Origin: Planctomycetota bacterium
GTDB taxonomy: Bacteria; Planctomycetota; E44-bin39
Reading direction: 5' to 3'
Assembly: GCA_004376375.1 (NCBI GenBank)
Contig: SOJX01000016.1
Span: 19,924 to 83,923, forward strand
DNA: 64,000 nucleotides
The notes below the pieces were generated by a model, which saw nothing but the letters and a program-made list of their open reading frames with translations, was not told where the DNA came from and made no database searches. The translations under genes and the position numbers were made by a program. How positions within the stretch are numbered: position 1 is the stretch's first letter; each line of letters opens with the position of its first letter. This document shows positions 36,385-44,942 of this stretch, one piece after another.

Positions 36385-36482
36385 AGTTAGCGGCCGCACT
36401 TGCGCGGCGTATTGTAGGGGCAAGGCATGCGCGTGTTCCTTGCCCCTACAAATTCAACGCGCAGCAAGCTGCGCCGCTAAAT
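36385..36482. repeat. Nested palindromes: TTAGCGGC pair enclosing a GTAGGGG palindrome
   Basis: Outer arms TTAGCGGCCGCACTTGCGCG and its counterpart GCAGCAAGCTGCGCCGCTAA enclose GTAGGGGCAAGG...CCTTGCCCCTAC at 36414-36449. The order suggests one element inserted into another. Confidence 0.8.
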
Positions 36483-36494
36483 ACTAATGATTAA

Positions 36495-36522
36495 TTGACA
36501 TATCGCCGAACTCCGTTATAAT
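36495..36522 (+). promoter_or_regulatory. Promoter of hisS
   Basis: Consensus TTGACA, a 16-bp spacer and consensus TATAAT, about 40 bp before the start codon. Confidence 0.8.
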
Positions 36523-36563
36523 GCTCGCCAGTTGAAAGTACCGCCCGAAAGGACCATCGCGAA

Positions 36564-37967
36564 ATGGCGAAGGAAAAAAAGAAATTCGCGCCGCCGAAGG
36601 GGACGCGGGATTTCATGCCCGAAGAGATGAGGGCGCGAAGGCTCGTTATAAACGTGCTGCGCGAGACCTTCGAGTCCTTCGGTTACGGCGAGCTCGACAC
36701 GCCCGCGTTCGAGCCGTTCGAGATGCTTGCCGCGAAGTCGGGCGAAGAAGTCGAGAAACAGATATACGCCTTCGACGACAAGGGCGGCAGGCGCCTCGGC
36801 CTGCGGTTCGAGTTCACCGCTTCCCTTGCGCGGGTCGTCGCGAGCAACCCGAACCTGCGGATGCCTTTCCGCCGCTACCAGATGGGAAAAGTCTGGCGCT
36901 ACGAAAGCCCGCAGGCAGGCCGCTACCGCGAATTCTTCCAGGCCGACGTCGACATCATCGGCAGCGACTCAATGGCATGCGAAGCTGAATTGCTCACCAT
37001 CTATAACACTGTCTGCAACAAATTAGGTATAAAGAACTATCTAGTGTTCTATAACCACAAAAAAGCGCTCTTTGCACAACTGAATACAATCGGAATTGAG
37101 GAATCTAAATATTCAATAGCGCTAAGAATCCTTGATAAATGGCGCAAAATCGGAAGGAATGAAATATTGAGGGAGTTCCGCGATGCGGGCCTTTACGAAG
37201 AAGGAAAAAAAATTACAGAAGAGTTCAAAAGAATTGTTCAGTTTTCAGCTGGAGGATTTCAACCTTGGCAATTAGGAGAAAAAGCTGGTGATTGGATAAA
37301 TCACCCCGTCGGTAAAAGTGCTCTTGAAGAAATGAAATGTATGTTTGAACTTGCTAAAAATTCAGGAGTACCGGAAGAAGTAATGCGTTTTGATCCAACT
37401 CTTGTTCGTGGCTTGGATTATTATACGGGGCCAATGATTGAATTTCAAACATATGATAAAATCAAATCAGATGATGACATGTTTATAATTCCTCCCGAAG
37501 CAAAACCAATAAAAATCAATCAGTCCTTCGGCGGCGGGGGGCGTTACGACAACCTCGTGGAGGCCTTCGGCGGCCCGCCCAAGCCTGCAACCGGATTCGC
37601 CTTCGGCGTCGACCGGCTGGTGCACGTATATCTTGCTCAAAACCCGGAAAGTGCCGCCATGCCGCCGGCCGATGTGTATATAATCCCCGAAGGCGCAGGA
37701 GCAGTAAATCCGGCAATGGCCCTGGCCGTGGAGCTTCGCGGGACCGGGGTGACAACTCTTGTCGCTCTGGACCCCAAAAAGGCGAAAAAGGAATTCCAGT
37801 TCGCTGCAAAGGAAGGATTCCCGTTCACAGTATTTGTCACCGAACAGGAAGCGGCGGACGGCAAGGCGCAGTTACGGGAAATGAAACAGGACGCCGAAGC
37901 ACAATCCGAAACACTGCCGATACCGCAGATAAAAACACGCCTCACCGGATGGGCGGTGGAGAAATAA
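36564..37967 (+). CDS. hisS: Histidyl-tRNA synthetase
   Basis: Class II synthetase that charges tRNA-His. Motif 2 is visible in RYQMGKVWRYESPQAGRYREF, the HisA motif in LVRGLDYYTGP, and motif 3 in GGGGRYDNLVEAFGG...GFAFGVDRL; the C-terminal anticodon-binding domain ends the 467 residues. Between the HisA motif and GGGGRYDNL lies an insertion of about 30 residues not typical of the short bacterial form. Base composition changes inside the gene: 5' and 3' parts are GC-rich like the neighbours (73% in 36781-36840) while about 37000-37510 is AT-rich (32% in 37201-37260, 28% in 37441-37500). This looks like a recombinant gene. AAGGA precedes the start. Confidence 0.93.
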   Translation: MAKEKKKFAPPKGTRDFMPEEMRARRLVINVLRETFESFGYGELDTPAFEPFEMLAAKSGEEVEKQIYAFDDKGGRRLGLRFEFTASLARVVASNPNLRMPFRRYQMGKVWRYESPQAGRYREFFQADVDIIGSDSMACEAELLTIYNTVCNKLGIKNYLVFYNHKKALFAQLNTIGIEESKYSIALRILDKWRKIGRNEILREFRDAGLYEEGKKITEEFKRIVQFSAGGFQPWQLGEKAGDWINHPVGKSALEEMKCMFELAKNSGVPEEVMRFDPTLVRGLDYYTGPMIEFQTYDKIKSDDDMFIIPPEAKPIKINQSFGGGGRYDNLVEAFGGPPKPATGFAFGVDRLVHVYLAQNPESAAMPPADVYIIPEGAGAVNPAMALAVELRGTGVTTLVALDPKKAKKEFQFAAKEGFPFTVFVTEQEAADGKAQLREMKQDAEAQSETLPIPQIKTRLTGWAVEK

Positions 37968-37972
37968 CAATT

Positions 37973-38000
37973 GTAGGGGCAAGGCATGCCTTGCCCCTAC
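37973..38000. repeat. Perfect 28-bp GTAGGGG palindrome
   Basis: GTAGGGGCAAGGCA followed by its exact reverse complement. Identical to the copy inside the EndoQ gene at 46041-46068. It may also terminate hisS transcription. Confidence 0.9.
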
Positions 38001-38023
38001 GGGCTATTTTTTTGGAAAAGGGC

Positions 38024-38052
38024 TTGACAGAACGGCTTATATCGGCTAAACT
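38024..38052 (+). promoter_or_regulatory. Promoter upstream of polA
   Basis: TTGACA, a 17-bp spacer and TAAACT. Transcription would start near 38059, about 258 nt before polA. Confidence 0.65.
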
Positions 38053-38058
38053 TTCTAT

Positions 38059-38200
38059 TGAATAAACGATGTCCTCTCTGGAAACAGACCTCCAGCGAAA
38101 AACCCCAAAAGTTATGATTTCCGGCCCTAACATGCCTTGTACGGAATAACTGTCAAATGTTCGCCGGGCACGAGATGCACGGCGCGGGGTTTTGGCACAG
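38059..38200 (+). ncRNA. Candidate structured RNA (polA leader or independent small RNA)
   Basis: Several nested pairings are visible: an outer stem AAAACCCC (38099-38106) with GGGGTTTT (38186-38193), an inner hairpin AGTTAT...TCCG with CGGAATAACT (38142-38151) and a third, CGCCG/CGGCG (38162-38184), plus CTGGA/TCCAG near the 5' end. It follows a strong promoter. I do not recognise the family, and there is no T-rich terminator behind it, so it may be the 5' leader of polA. Confidence 0.35.
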
Positions 38201-38268
38201 ACAATAATTATCCTGCATGTCGGCACACATTGCCAAGCCGCAATTCAGATGCCGGCACCGCATAAATA

Positions 38269-38308
38269 TAACCGAAGAACCGAACAACCTGACAACCGAA
38301 CAACCGAG
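38269..38308. repeat. AACCGAAC octamer array before polA
   Basis: Five AACCGAAG/AACCGAAC/AACCTGAC units preceded by ATAAATAT, a shortened copy of the composite element. It ends 8 bp before the polA start. Confidence 0.75.
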
Positions 38309-38316
38309 CTTTACCA

Positions 38317-41031
38317 GTGGCTGAAACGCTTTTCATTATCGACGCATTCTCGTTCCTGTACCAGAACCATTACGCCATCAAGAACCTCACAGGCCCTGAT
38401 GGCGCGCCGGTCGGCGCGACCTTCGGCCTGGCTGCGCTTCTTTTCCGGCTCAGGAAGGAAATGAAGCCCGAATATATCGCAATCGTCTTCGATTCCGACA
38501 AGCCGACTTTCAGGCATGAAGCATATCCCGAGTACAAGGCGGGACGCAAGCCGATGCCGGACGAGCTGCGCATGCAGTTACCCTGGGTGAACGAGCTTAT
38601 CGAAGGTTTTGCCCTACCGCGGCTGGAAGCGCCCGGCTTCGAGGCGGACGATATTATCGGCACGCTCGCGGCGCGGGCCGGGGAAAAAGGCATTGATGCA
38701 AGAATTGTCAGCCGCGACAAAGACCTCAGGCAGGTCTTGAACGACCACGTTGCGATATTCGACACGAAAAACGGAAAAGTGTACGGTGCGGCCGAATTCG
38801 AAAAAGAATTCGGCTTCGAGCCGCGCCTGTTCGTGGACTATCTGGCCATAATGGGCGATTCGGTGGACAATATCCCGGGCGTAAAAGGAATCGGTAAGAA
38901 AACCGCCCGTGAACTTGTCGCCCAATTCGGCGATATTGAAACAATATATAAAGAACGCGAAAAAATCAGCAGGGAGCGCACCCGCACCCTTCTTGAAGAC
39001 GGTATCGATTCCGCAAAACAGTCAAGAGAGCTCGTCACGCTGGACCTCGAAACGCCGATAAAGGAATCGCTCGACAATCTTCGTGTCCAGCCGGTCGACG
39101 TGGACAGGCTTTTTGCCCTTTTCCGCAAGCTCGGCTTCCGCCGCTTCATCGGCGACCTGAAAGACATGGTAAAAAAAAGCGGGGATTCCCTCGAATCGGC
39201 TGCCTCGGCAGCCAAGGCGCCGGAGGTCGAGAAGAAAGATTACCGTTGCATCGGCACTGCAGATGAGTTTAAGGATTTCTTCCTTGAACTCAAGAAACAG
39301 AAGCGTTTCGCGTTCGACACCGAGGCGACGTCGGCCCAGCCCATGCGTGCGGACCTCGTCGGCATGAGCTTCGCCTGGGAGCCGGGCGTCGCGTACTATC
39401 TTCCTCTGCGCGCGCCGCTGGGCTCGAAGACGCTGCCGCTGAAAGAAACACTCGAGCAGATCAGGCCGATCCTGGAAGACGCCTCAATCGGCAAAATAAT
39501 CCAGAACGGCAAATACGATATACTCATAATGCGCGGCGTCGGGATAACCCTGCGGGGGCTTCAGTTCGACCCCATGATCGCCTCGTACCTTCTCAACCCC
39601 GGCGGCAGAGGCCACGGACTCGACACCCTTTCCCTCGAACATCTCGGTCACAACAACATCCGCCTCAAAGACCTCATCGGCACCGGAAAAAAGCAGATAG
39701 GCATCGACGAAGTCCCGCTCGAACAGACGACCGAATACGCGGCCGAAGACGCGGATATGGCGCTTCGCCTTGCGGACATGCTCGCGCCGATGGTCAAGGA
39801 AAAAGGCCTTGAAGAGCTTTATCGCGCGATAGAATTGCCATTGGTTTACGTGCTTTCAGAAATGGAATACAACGGCGTTGCGCTTGACGAAGAAGTCCTC
39901 GCGAAGATGCAGGAGGATATCGAAAAAGAACTCGAAGGCATCGCGAAGGCAATTTATGAAGAAGTTGGAAGAGAATTCAACATCGCGAGCCCGAAACAGC
40001 TCCGCAAAATCCTGTTCGACGACCTCGGCTTCCGGGTAATAAAGAAAACCAAGACCGGCCCGTCGACCGACCAGGCCGTGCTCGAAGAACTTGCCGAGGG
40101 CGACAACCTGCCTGCGAAGCTGCTCGAACACCGCACGCTTTCGAAACTGCTCACGACCTACGTAAGGACGCTTCCGGAGCTTGTCAACCCCCGCACGAAA
40201 CGGATACACACCTCTTTCAACCAGGCGGTGACCGCGACCGGGCGGCTTTCATCGAGCGGCCCAAACCTGCAGAATATCCCCGTGCGCACCGGGCTTGGCC
40301 GCAAGATCCGCGCAGCCTTCGTGCCCGGCTCGAGCGACGCGAAAATTCTGGCAGCCGACTACAGCCAGATCGAGCTCAGAATGCTTGCCCACCTGTCACG
40401 CGACGAGCGTCTGCTAAAAGCCTTCACCGAGGGGGAAGACATTCACACCTCGGTCGCGGCGAACCTGTTCGGCGTTTCCCAGGACGAAGTCACGCCCGAG
40501 CAGCGCGACATGGCAAAGACATTCAACTTTTCGGTCATCTATGGCAAGACCGCTTTCGGGCTTTCGAAAACTCTCGGCATTTCGCCGAAAGAAGCCAAAT
40601 CAATAATCGACTCATACTGGGAGAATTATCCGAAAGTCCTCGAATACCGCGAGAAAATCCTCGAGGGCGCGCGGGAAAAGGGCTACGTCACGACGATTGA
40701 GAACCGCCGCCGCTATCTCTCGGGTATTAATGCCCCCAATGCAACGGAACGCGGCTTCGCCATGCGGGCGGCGTTTAATGCAGTCGTGCAGGGCTCCGCG
40801 GCCGACCTCATCAAGGTCGCAATGATCGACATACACAACCGCCTCGGGGAGTCGGACGGCGGTACAAAAATGATAATGCAGATTCACGACGAACTGGTCT
40901 TCGAGGTGCCGGAGAAACGGCTTAACGAAGACCGTGCAATGATAGAGAGCGCGATGGTAAACGCGAGAAAGTTGGACGTCCCGCTGGTCGCCAACATCGG
41001 CGTCGGCGACAACTGGCTGGAGGCCAAGTGA
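38317..41031 (+). CDS. polA: DNA polymerase I
   Basis: Repair and primer-removal polymerase, 904 residues. The N-terminal 5' nuclease (about 1-285) has FDSDKPTFRHE, DDIIGTLA and DSVDNIPGVKGIGKKTA. The 3'-5' exonuclease (about 305-490) keeps the DxE motif in FAFDTEATS and the final YAAEDADMAL. The polymerase domain has motif A DYSQIELRMLAHLS, motif B RDMAKTFNFSVIYG and motif C IMQIHDELVFEV. All three activities look intact. The start is GTG with no clear ribosome site. The stop overlaps the coaE start (GTGA). Confidence 0.97.
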   Translation: MAETLFIIDAFSFLYQNHYAIKNLTGPDGAPVGATFGLAALLFRLRKEMKPEYIAIVFDSDKPTFRHEAYPEYKAGRKPMPDELRMQLPWVNELIEGFALPRLEAPGFEADDIIGTLAARAGEKGIDARIVSRDKDLRQVLNDHVAIFDTKNGKVYGAAEFEKEFGFEPRLFVDYLAIMGDSVDNIPGVKGIGKKTARELVAQFGDIETIYKEREKISRERTRTLLEDGIDSAKQSRELVTLDLETPIKESLDNLRVQPVDVDRLFALFRKLGFRRFIGDLKDMVKKSGDSLESAASAAKAPEVEKKDYRCIGTADEFKDFFLELKKQKRFAFDTEATSAQPMRADLVGMSFAWEPGVAYYLPLRAPLGSKTLPLKETLEQIRPILEDASIGKIIQNGKYDILIMRGVGITLRGLQFDPMIASYLLNPGGRGHGLDTLSLEHLGHNNIRLKDLIGTGKKQIGIDEVPLEQTTEYAAEDADMALRLADMLAPMVKEKGLEELYRAIELPLVYVLSEMEYNGVALDEEVLAKMQEDIEKELEGIAKAIYEEVGREFNIASPKQLRKILFDDLGFRVIKKTKTGPSTDQAVLEELAEGDNLPAKLLEHRTLSKLLTTYVRTLPELVNPRTKRIHTSFNQAVTATGRLSSSGPNLQNIPVRTGLGRKIRAAFVPGSSDAKILAADYSQIELRMLAHLSRDERLLKAFTEGEDIHTSVAANLFGVSQDEVTPEQRDMAKTFNFSVIYGKTAFGLSKTLGISPKEAKSIIDSYWENYPKVLEYREKILEGAREKGYVTTIENRRRYLSGINAPNATERGFAMRAAFNAVVQGSAADLIKVAMIDIHNRLGESDGGTKMIMQIHDELVFEVPEKRLNEDRAMIESAMVNARKLDVPLVANIGVGDNWLEAK

Positions 41032-41636
41032 GCGGCGAAGCCGAAAAGAACGGCCTTTTCGTCATCGGCCTCCTGGGAGGAATAGGCAGCGGAAAATCAA
41101 CCGTCGCCCGGATTATCGAAGCGCGCGGCGGCGGCCGCATCGATTGCGACGATATCGTTCATGAATTATACAAAATCGAGTCCGTGATCGAATCGGTTGC
41201 CCGAGAGTTCGGAGACCAGGTCAGGGGGCCGGACGGAATCGACCGCTCCACCCTCGGGAAAGTGGCGCTCGCTTCCGAGGAGGCAATCAAGCGGTTGATG
41301 TCTATCGTGCACCCTCTGGTAGTCCGCGCGGTACAGGGCGGTCTTTCGGAGCTTGAAAAGGTCGACGCCAGGTTCGCCGTAATCGAGGCCGCGTTTCTTA
41401 TCGAAGCCGGGCTCGACAAATTCTGCGACACGATCTGGTTCATCGACGTCGACGCTGAAGAATGCAGAAAACGGGTCGTATCCGACCGCGGATGGTCGGA
41501 AGAGGAAATCATAAAACGAGATCAGTATCAGATGACGCCTGAAGAGAAACGCGCCCATGCGGACGCGGTAATAGAAAATCGTTCAGACCTTGCCGCCCTC
41601 GAGGCACAGGTCGACAAACTTCTTGATAGGAATTAG
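41028..41636 (+). CDS. coaE: Dephospho-CoA kinase
   Basis: Last step of coenzyme A synthesis: phosphorylates the ribose 3' hydroxyl of dephospho-CoA. The 202-residue protein has a P-loop GLLGGIGSGKST, the DCDDIVHELY acceptor-site region and the HPLVV segment, with a CoA-domain lid around VVSDRGWSEEEI. It starts at GTG within the polA stop (GTGA overlap), so the pair is co-translated. polA-coaE linkage is common in bacteria. Confidence 0.95.
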   Translation: MSGEAEKNGLFVIGLLGGIGSGKSTVARIIEARGGGRIDCDDIVHELYKIESVIESVAREFGDQVRGPDGIDRSTLGKVALASEEAIKRLMSIVHPLVVRAVQGGLSELEKVDARFAVIEAAFLIEAGLDKFCDTIWFIDVDAEECRKRVVSDRGWSEEEIIKRDQYQMTPEEKRAHADAVIENRSDLAALEAQVDKLLDRN

Positions 41637-41678
41637 TCAAATCTCAACCCACCGACTGAAAGAACATGGAGGAGGCGC

Positions 41679-43256
41679 ATGCCACCGAAAAAAAAGCGCG
41701 AAGTAGAAAAGCGCAACATTCGTGTCCGTAAGACTCCCGCACCGAAGCGGCCCACATTCGACGAGGATATCCTCGAAGATGACATCATCGAAAACGATAT
41801 CGTCGACGACGATTCCCTGGAAAACGACATCATTGAGGACGATATCCTCGATGTTGACATCGTGGAGGAAGAAATAAAGGAGGAAGCTCCCCCTAAAAGG
41901 AGGAAGCTGAAACCGTCAGCCAAGGAGCCGCCTGCCGAGCCGCGTGCCGAGCCGCGTGCCGAGCCGCCCGCCGAGCCGCGTGCCGAAAAGAAGCGCGGGC
42001 CCGACCTTCACATCTCGCAGCTGCAGAGAATGACTATCCAGGAGCTGATCCTGCTCGCGCGGGACGAGGGGGTCGTCGACATCGCCGGCCTCAAGAAGCA
42101 GGACCTGATATTCCGCATCGTCAAGGAGCAGTCGGCCAAGAACGGCGCCATGTTCGGCGAGGGCGTGCTCGAAATACTGCCCGACGGGTTCGGTTTCCTC
42201 AGGAGCCCGCAGTATAATTACCTGCCCTGCCCCGACGACATCTACGTGTCGCCAAGCCAGATCAGGCGCTTCGGCCTGAAGACCGGCGCCACCGTTACCG
42301 GACAGATAAGGCCGCCCAAGGAAGGCGAGCGGTATTTTGCGCTGCTCAGGGTCGAAGCCATAAACCACGAAGACCCGGAAAAGCTGCAGGACAAGGTCGT
42401 ATTCGAAGACCTTACGCCGCTTTATCCCGAGGAGCGCTTCGTAATGGAAACCGACCCGGAAGGCCTTGAAATGCGAATCCTTGACCTTATCTCGCCCATC
42501 GGAAAGGGCCAGCGCGGGCTTATCGTTTCACCGCCGCGCGCCGGGAAAACGGTCATCCTTCAGAAAATCGCAAACTCCATCGTCAGAAACGACCCGGATA
42601 CCTATCTCATCGTCCTCCTCATAGACGAGCGCCCGGAAGAGGTTACCGACTTTCAGCGCGCCGTCAAGGCCGAAGTCGTAAGCTCGACGTTCGACGAGCC
42701 CGCCTCGCGCCACTGCCAGGTTGCGGAGATGGTTATCGAGAAAGCCAAGCGAATGGTCGAATACGGGAGAGACGTCGTCATACTTCTGGACTCGATAACG
42801 CGCCTCGGCCGCGCCTACAATACCGAGCAGCCGCATTCCGGCAAGATACTCACCGGCGGCGTCGACGCGAACGCACTCCAGAAACCGAAGCGCTTCTTCG
42901 GCGCGGCGCGGAATATAGAGGAAGGCGGCTCGCTGACCATCCTCGCCACGGCACTCATCGATACGGGCAGCCGAATGGACGAAGTGATTTTTGAAGAGTT
43001 CAAAGGTACCGGCAACATGGAACTGGACCTCGACCGCCGCCTCGCCGACAGGCACATCTATCCCGCGATCGACATTATCAAAAGTGGCACGCGCAAGGAA
43101 GAGTTGCTGATGCACGAAGACGAATTGAAACGGGTATGGATGATACGCCGCGTGCTGCACGAGATGAATCCGATGGAGGCGATGGAGCTCCTCAAAACCA
43201 AGATGAGAAAGACCAAGACCAACGTGGAATTCCTGATGTCGCTCAGAGACGTCTAA
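41679..43256 (+). CDS. rho: Transcription termination factor Rho with acidic N-terminal extension
   Basis: Hexameric RNA-dependent ATPase that ends transcription. Of 525 residues, about the first 110 are an added region: a basic start, then about 50 residues of Asp/Glu/Ile repeats ([16 protein letters not shown]), then [12 protein letters not shown] repeats. The Rho N-domain follows with the RNA-binding strand GFGFLRSP and [13 protein letters not shown], then the ATPase core with Walker [18 protein letters not shown] and the [11 protein letters not shown]alker B region. GGAGGAGG precedes the ATG. Insertions at this position occur in several phyla and can alter RNA binding or phase behaviour. 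Confidence 0.96.
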   Translation: MPPKKKREVEKRNIRVRKTPAPKRPTFDEDILEDDIIENDIVDDDSLENDIIEDDILDVDIVEEEIKEEAPPKRRKLKPSAKEPPAEPRAEPRAEPPAEPRAEKKRGPDLHISQLQRMTIQELILLARDEGVVDIAGLKKQDLIFRIVKEQSAKNGAMFGEGVLEILPDGFGFLRSPQYNYLPCPDDIYVSPSQIRRFGLKTGATVTGQIRPPKEGERYFALLRVEAINHEDPEKLQDKVVFEDLTPLYPEERFVMETDPEGLEMRILDLISPIGKGQRGLIVSPPRAGKTVILQKIANSIVRNDPDTYLIVLLIDERPEEVTDFQRAVKAEVVSSTFDEPASRHCQVAEMVIEKAKRMVEYGRDVVILLDSITRLGRAYNTEQPHSGKILTGGVDANALQKPKRFFGAARNIEEGGSLTILATALIDTGSRMDEVIFEEFKGTGNMELDLDRRLADRHIYPAIDIIKSGTRKEELLMHEDELKRVWMIRRVLHEMNPMEAMELLKTKMRKTKTNVEFLMSLRDV

Positions 43257-43301
43257 AACCGCACTTTGCGGCCTTTTTTACACAATTTTTCCAAAAAAAA
43301 T

Positions 43302-43327
43302 CGCCTCCGGCGGAGGCGGTTTTTTTC
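43302..43327 (+). terminator. Rho-independent terminator after rho
   Basis: Stem CGCCTCC/GGAGGCG with a GGC loop, followed by a run of seven Ts. Confidence 0.9.
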
Positions 43328-43618
43328 TGCCCGAAATCAGCTTAAAACAGCCCGAAACAGCCAGGATACGGCTTATGGCCACAGAAGGCATTCTCAAGGC
43401 CGAATTAGAGCACGTTTAGCCGCCGCCACAACATATATAGCTGCAAGATGTTACGCAGAAACTCCGAAATGCGCTTTTCAGCAATAACTCGTATTAACTC
43501 AAATAGCATTTTTATTATACACCTTGATCCAAACGGCGCGCAATTCTCAAAAGGCCGCCAGACGGCTTATAAAGGCCGAATTCGGCAAAAAAAACCCATG
43601 AAAAAAAGATTTTATTTC
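43328..43618. other. Intergenic stretch without recognised gene
   Basis: AT-richer sequence with two weakly similar pieces (CGGCTTATGGCC...GGCCGAATT at about 43370 and CGGCTTATAAAGGCCGAATT at about 43564). Short open frames here have no ribosome site or family resemblance, so I see no gene. Confidence 0.5.
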
Positions 43619-43646
43619 TTGCGCGCGGGGGGCGGTCTGCTATAAT
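43619..43646 (+). promoter_or_regulatory. Promoter of the histone gene
   Basis: TTGCGC, a 16-bp spacer and consensus TATAAT, about 75 bp before the start codon. Confidence 0.65.
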
Positions 43647-43722
43647 GCGGCTGTTTGCTGTCGTTTGACCTGTTTCGGGCATATGGGCCCTTTACCGTTC
43701 AATTTTTTGAAAGGAGTGAGAC

Positions 43723-43908
43723 ATGCCGAAGAAAAGAGACGTATTGGTTGTCAGCTCGAAAGTAAAGAAGTACATCAAGAGCAAAAGGATGAAAAGCTCG
43801 GGCTCCCTCGCCGAAGCTCTTTCGGATGAGCTTTACGGGCTGATCGACAGGGCGATGAAGCGCACAAAGGAGAACAGGCGCGGCACCGTTCAGCCCCGCG
43901 ACCTCTAG
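43723..43908 (+). CDS. Bacterial histone-fold protein (61 residues)
   Basis: A small basic protein whose whole length fits a single histone fold. A first helix covers SSKVKKYIKSK, a long central helix covers SLAEALSDELYGLIDRAMKRTKENRR, and the loop and short last helix read GTVQPRDL. The R-x-T-V-x-x-x-D pattern at the end is the hallmark R-T pair and Asp of archaeal and eukaryotic histones. Size, the N-terminal VLVVSSKVKK and the very short third helix match the bacterial singlet histones described from Bdellovibrio and Leptospira. AAGGAG precedes the start, and the gene has its own promoter and terminator. It probably binds DNA as a dimer; a packaging role is inferred. Confidence 0.8.
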   Translation: MPKKRDVLVVSSKVKKYIKSKRMKSSGSLAEALSDELYGLIDRAMKRTKENRRGTVQPRDL

Positions 43909-43931
43909 GCTTGATCGAGAACACAAATGCA

Positions 43932-43962
43932 ACCGGGCGCCGTAAGGCGCCCGGTCGTGTTT
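43932..43962 (+). terminator. Terminator hairpin after the histone gene
   Basis: Perfect 10-bp stem ACCGGGCGCC/GGCGCCCGGT with a GTAA loop; the T run is weak (CGTGTTT). Confidence 0.7.
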
Positions 43963-43994
43963 AATGGCCGATAACCCGGCAATGAGTCCGATAA

Positions 43995-44774
43995 TCAGAA
44001 TCCTCCCCCGATGGCTAAATATCCGTTCGGCTCGGCGCCGACGCTGTATGTCTTGTCAGGGATTAAATCTGAAACATCTATTGGGCCTAACTTAGCCTTA
44101 TATTCAAATTCAAATTTCATCCAGGAATACCCCGCACCGATTTCTACACGAAACCAGTCGAAGGCAAACGTCATCCCAAGGCCCAATCCTACCCCGAATC
44201 CCAAAGCCTCTCCCTTATAGGACAGCGGTCCCAGGATTAATGGATCGACCATCTCCAACCGGGTTAGCTGCACCCTTGCACCGGCACGAGCGAACGGCCA
44301 GAACCAGTCCGTAACGTAAAGCTGGTATCTCACTCCGAACTGCAGTTCCAGCGCGTCCACTTTTTCTTCGCCTGGGTCTACACTGCCGTCAGTCGGGTCG
44401 ACGACCAAACCGTCCCAGTCACTTCTTAATGAAAGCAGCGCCCAGTTGATGCCGATCCCGGAGTCGGATATGATATGTACGCCCATGACTCCAAGTTCGT
44501 CCCACTCATCTTCGTACCAGTCGTCTTTTTCAACTCTCCGTATACCTAAGCCGGCCATCAGCATTGTCTGCTGTGCGACAGCTCCCGCACCGCCGTAGCC
44601 GTCGTCTTCCCCGAAATCGTCATAGCCGTTATAAACAAACGGGCCGGCGGCGGGCAACGGCCCCGGCGATTCCGGCACCAGCAGATCGCCTGCCGGAAAA
44701 CTCTTCGTCCCCGCGCAACCGAGGCAAAAGGACAGCAGCATGAACTGAAAAATAATCAGAGCCCTGACCGACAT
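43995..44774 (-). CDS. Predicted outer-membrane beta-barrel lipoprotein-like protein
   Basis: A 259-residue exported protein. The N terminus is hydrophobic and ends in a lipobox-like LSFCLGC. The mature part has alternating strands with aromatic ends (GVRYQLYVTDWFWPFARAGARV, GFGVGLGLGMTFAFDWFRVEIGAGY) and finishes in Phe, as outer-membrane barrels do. About eight strands can be drawn. No enzyme motif is seen. GGGAGG lies 7 nt before the start. Its role, transport or structural, is unknown; it is convergent with the histone gene. Confidence 0.65.
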   Translation of the reverse strand: MSVRALIIFQFMLLSFCLGCAGTKSFPAGDLLVPESPGPLPAAGPFVYNGYDDFGEDDGYGGAGAVAQQTMLMAGLGIRRVEKDDWYEDEWDELGVMGVHIISDSGIGINWALLSLRSDWDGLVVDPTDGSVDPGEEKVDALELQFGVRYQLYVTDWFWPFARAGARVQLTRLEMVDPLILGPLSYKGEALGFGVGLGLGMTFAFDWFRVEIGAGYSWMKFEFEYKAKLGPIDVSDLIPDKTYSVGAEPNGYLAIGGGF

Positions 44775-44859
44775 GTTTATCCTCCCGTGACCTTATCCCC
44801 TTATTATCCGTACGCCGTTAATGATAATTTATTCAGAAATAGACCGCAATGTAAAATCT

Positions 44860-44942
44860 GTAGGGGTGGGTCTTAGACCCACCCGAATATGGGCGGGTCT
44901 TAGACCCACCCGAATATGGGCGGGTCTGAGACCCGCCCCTAC
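44860..44942. repeat. Three tandem GTAGGGG-family palindromes
   Basis: GTAGGGGTGGGTCT-TAGACCCACCC, then two GGGCGGGTCT-NAGACCC units spaced by GAATAT, closing with CCCCTAC. The last one supplies the stop codon of the EndoQ gene. The chance open frame across it repeats AGLRPTRIW. Confidence 0.85.

Noticed and set aside
43448..43645. Small open frames between rho and the histone gene
   Set aside because: No ribosome site, no motif, and they overlap the histone promoter.
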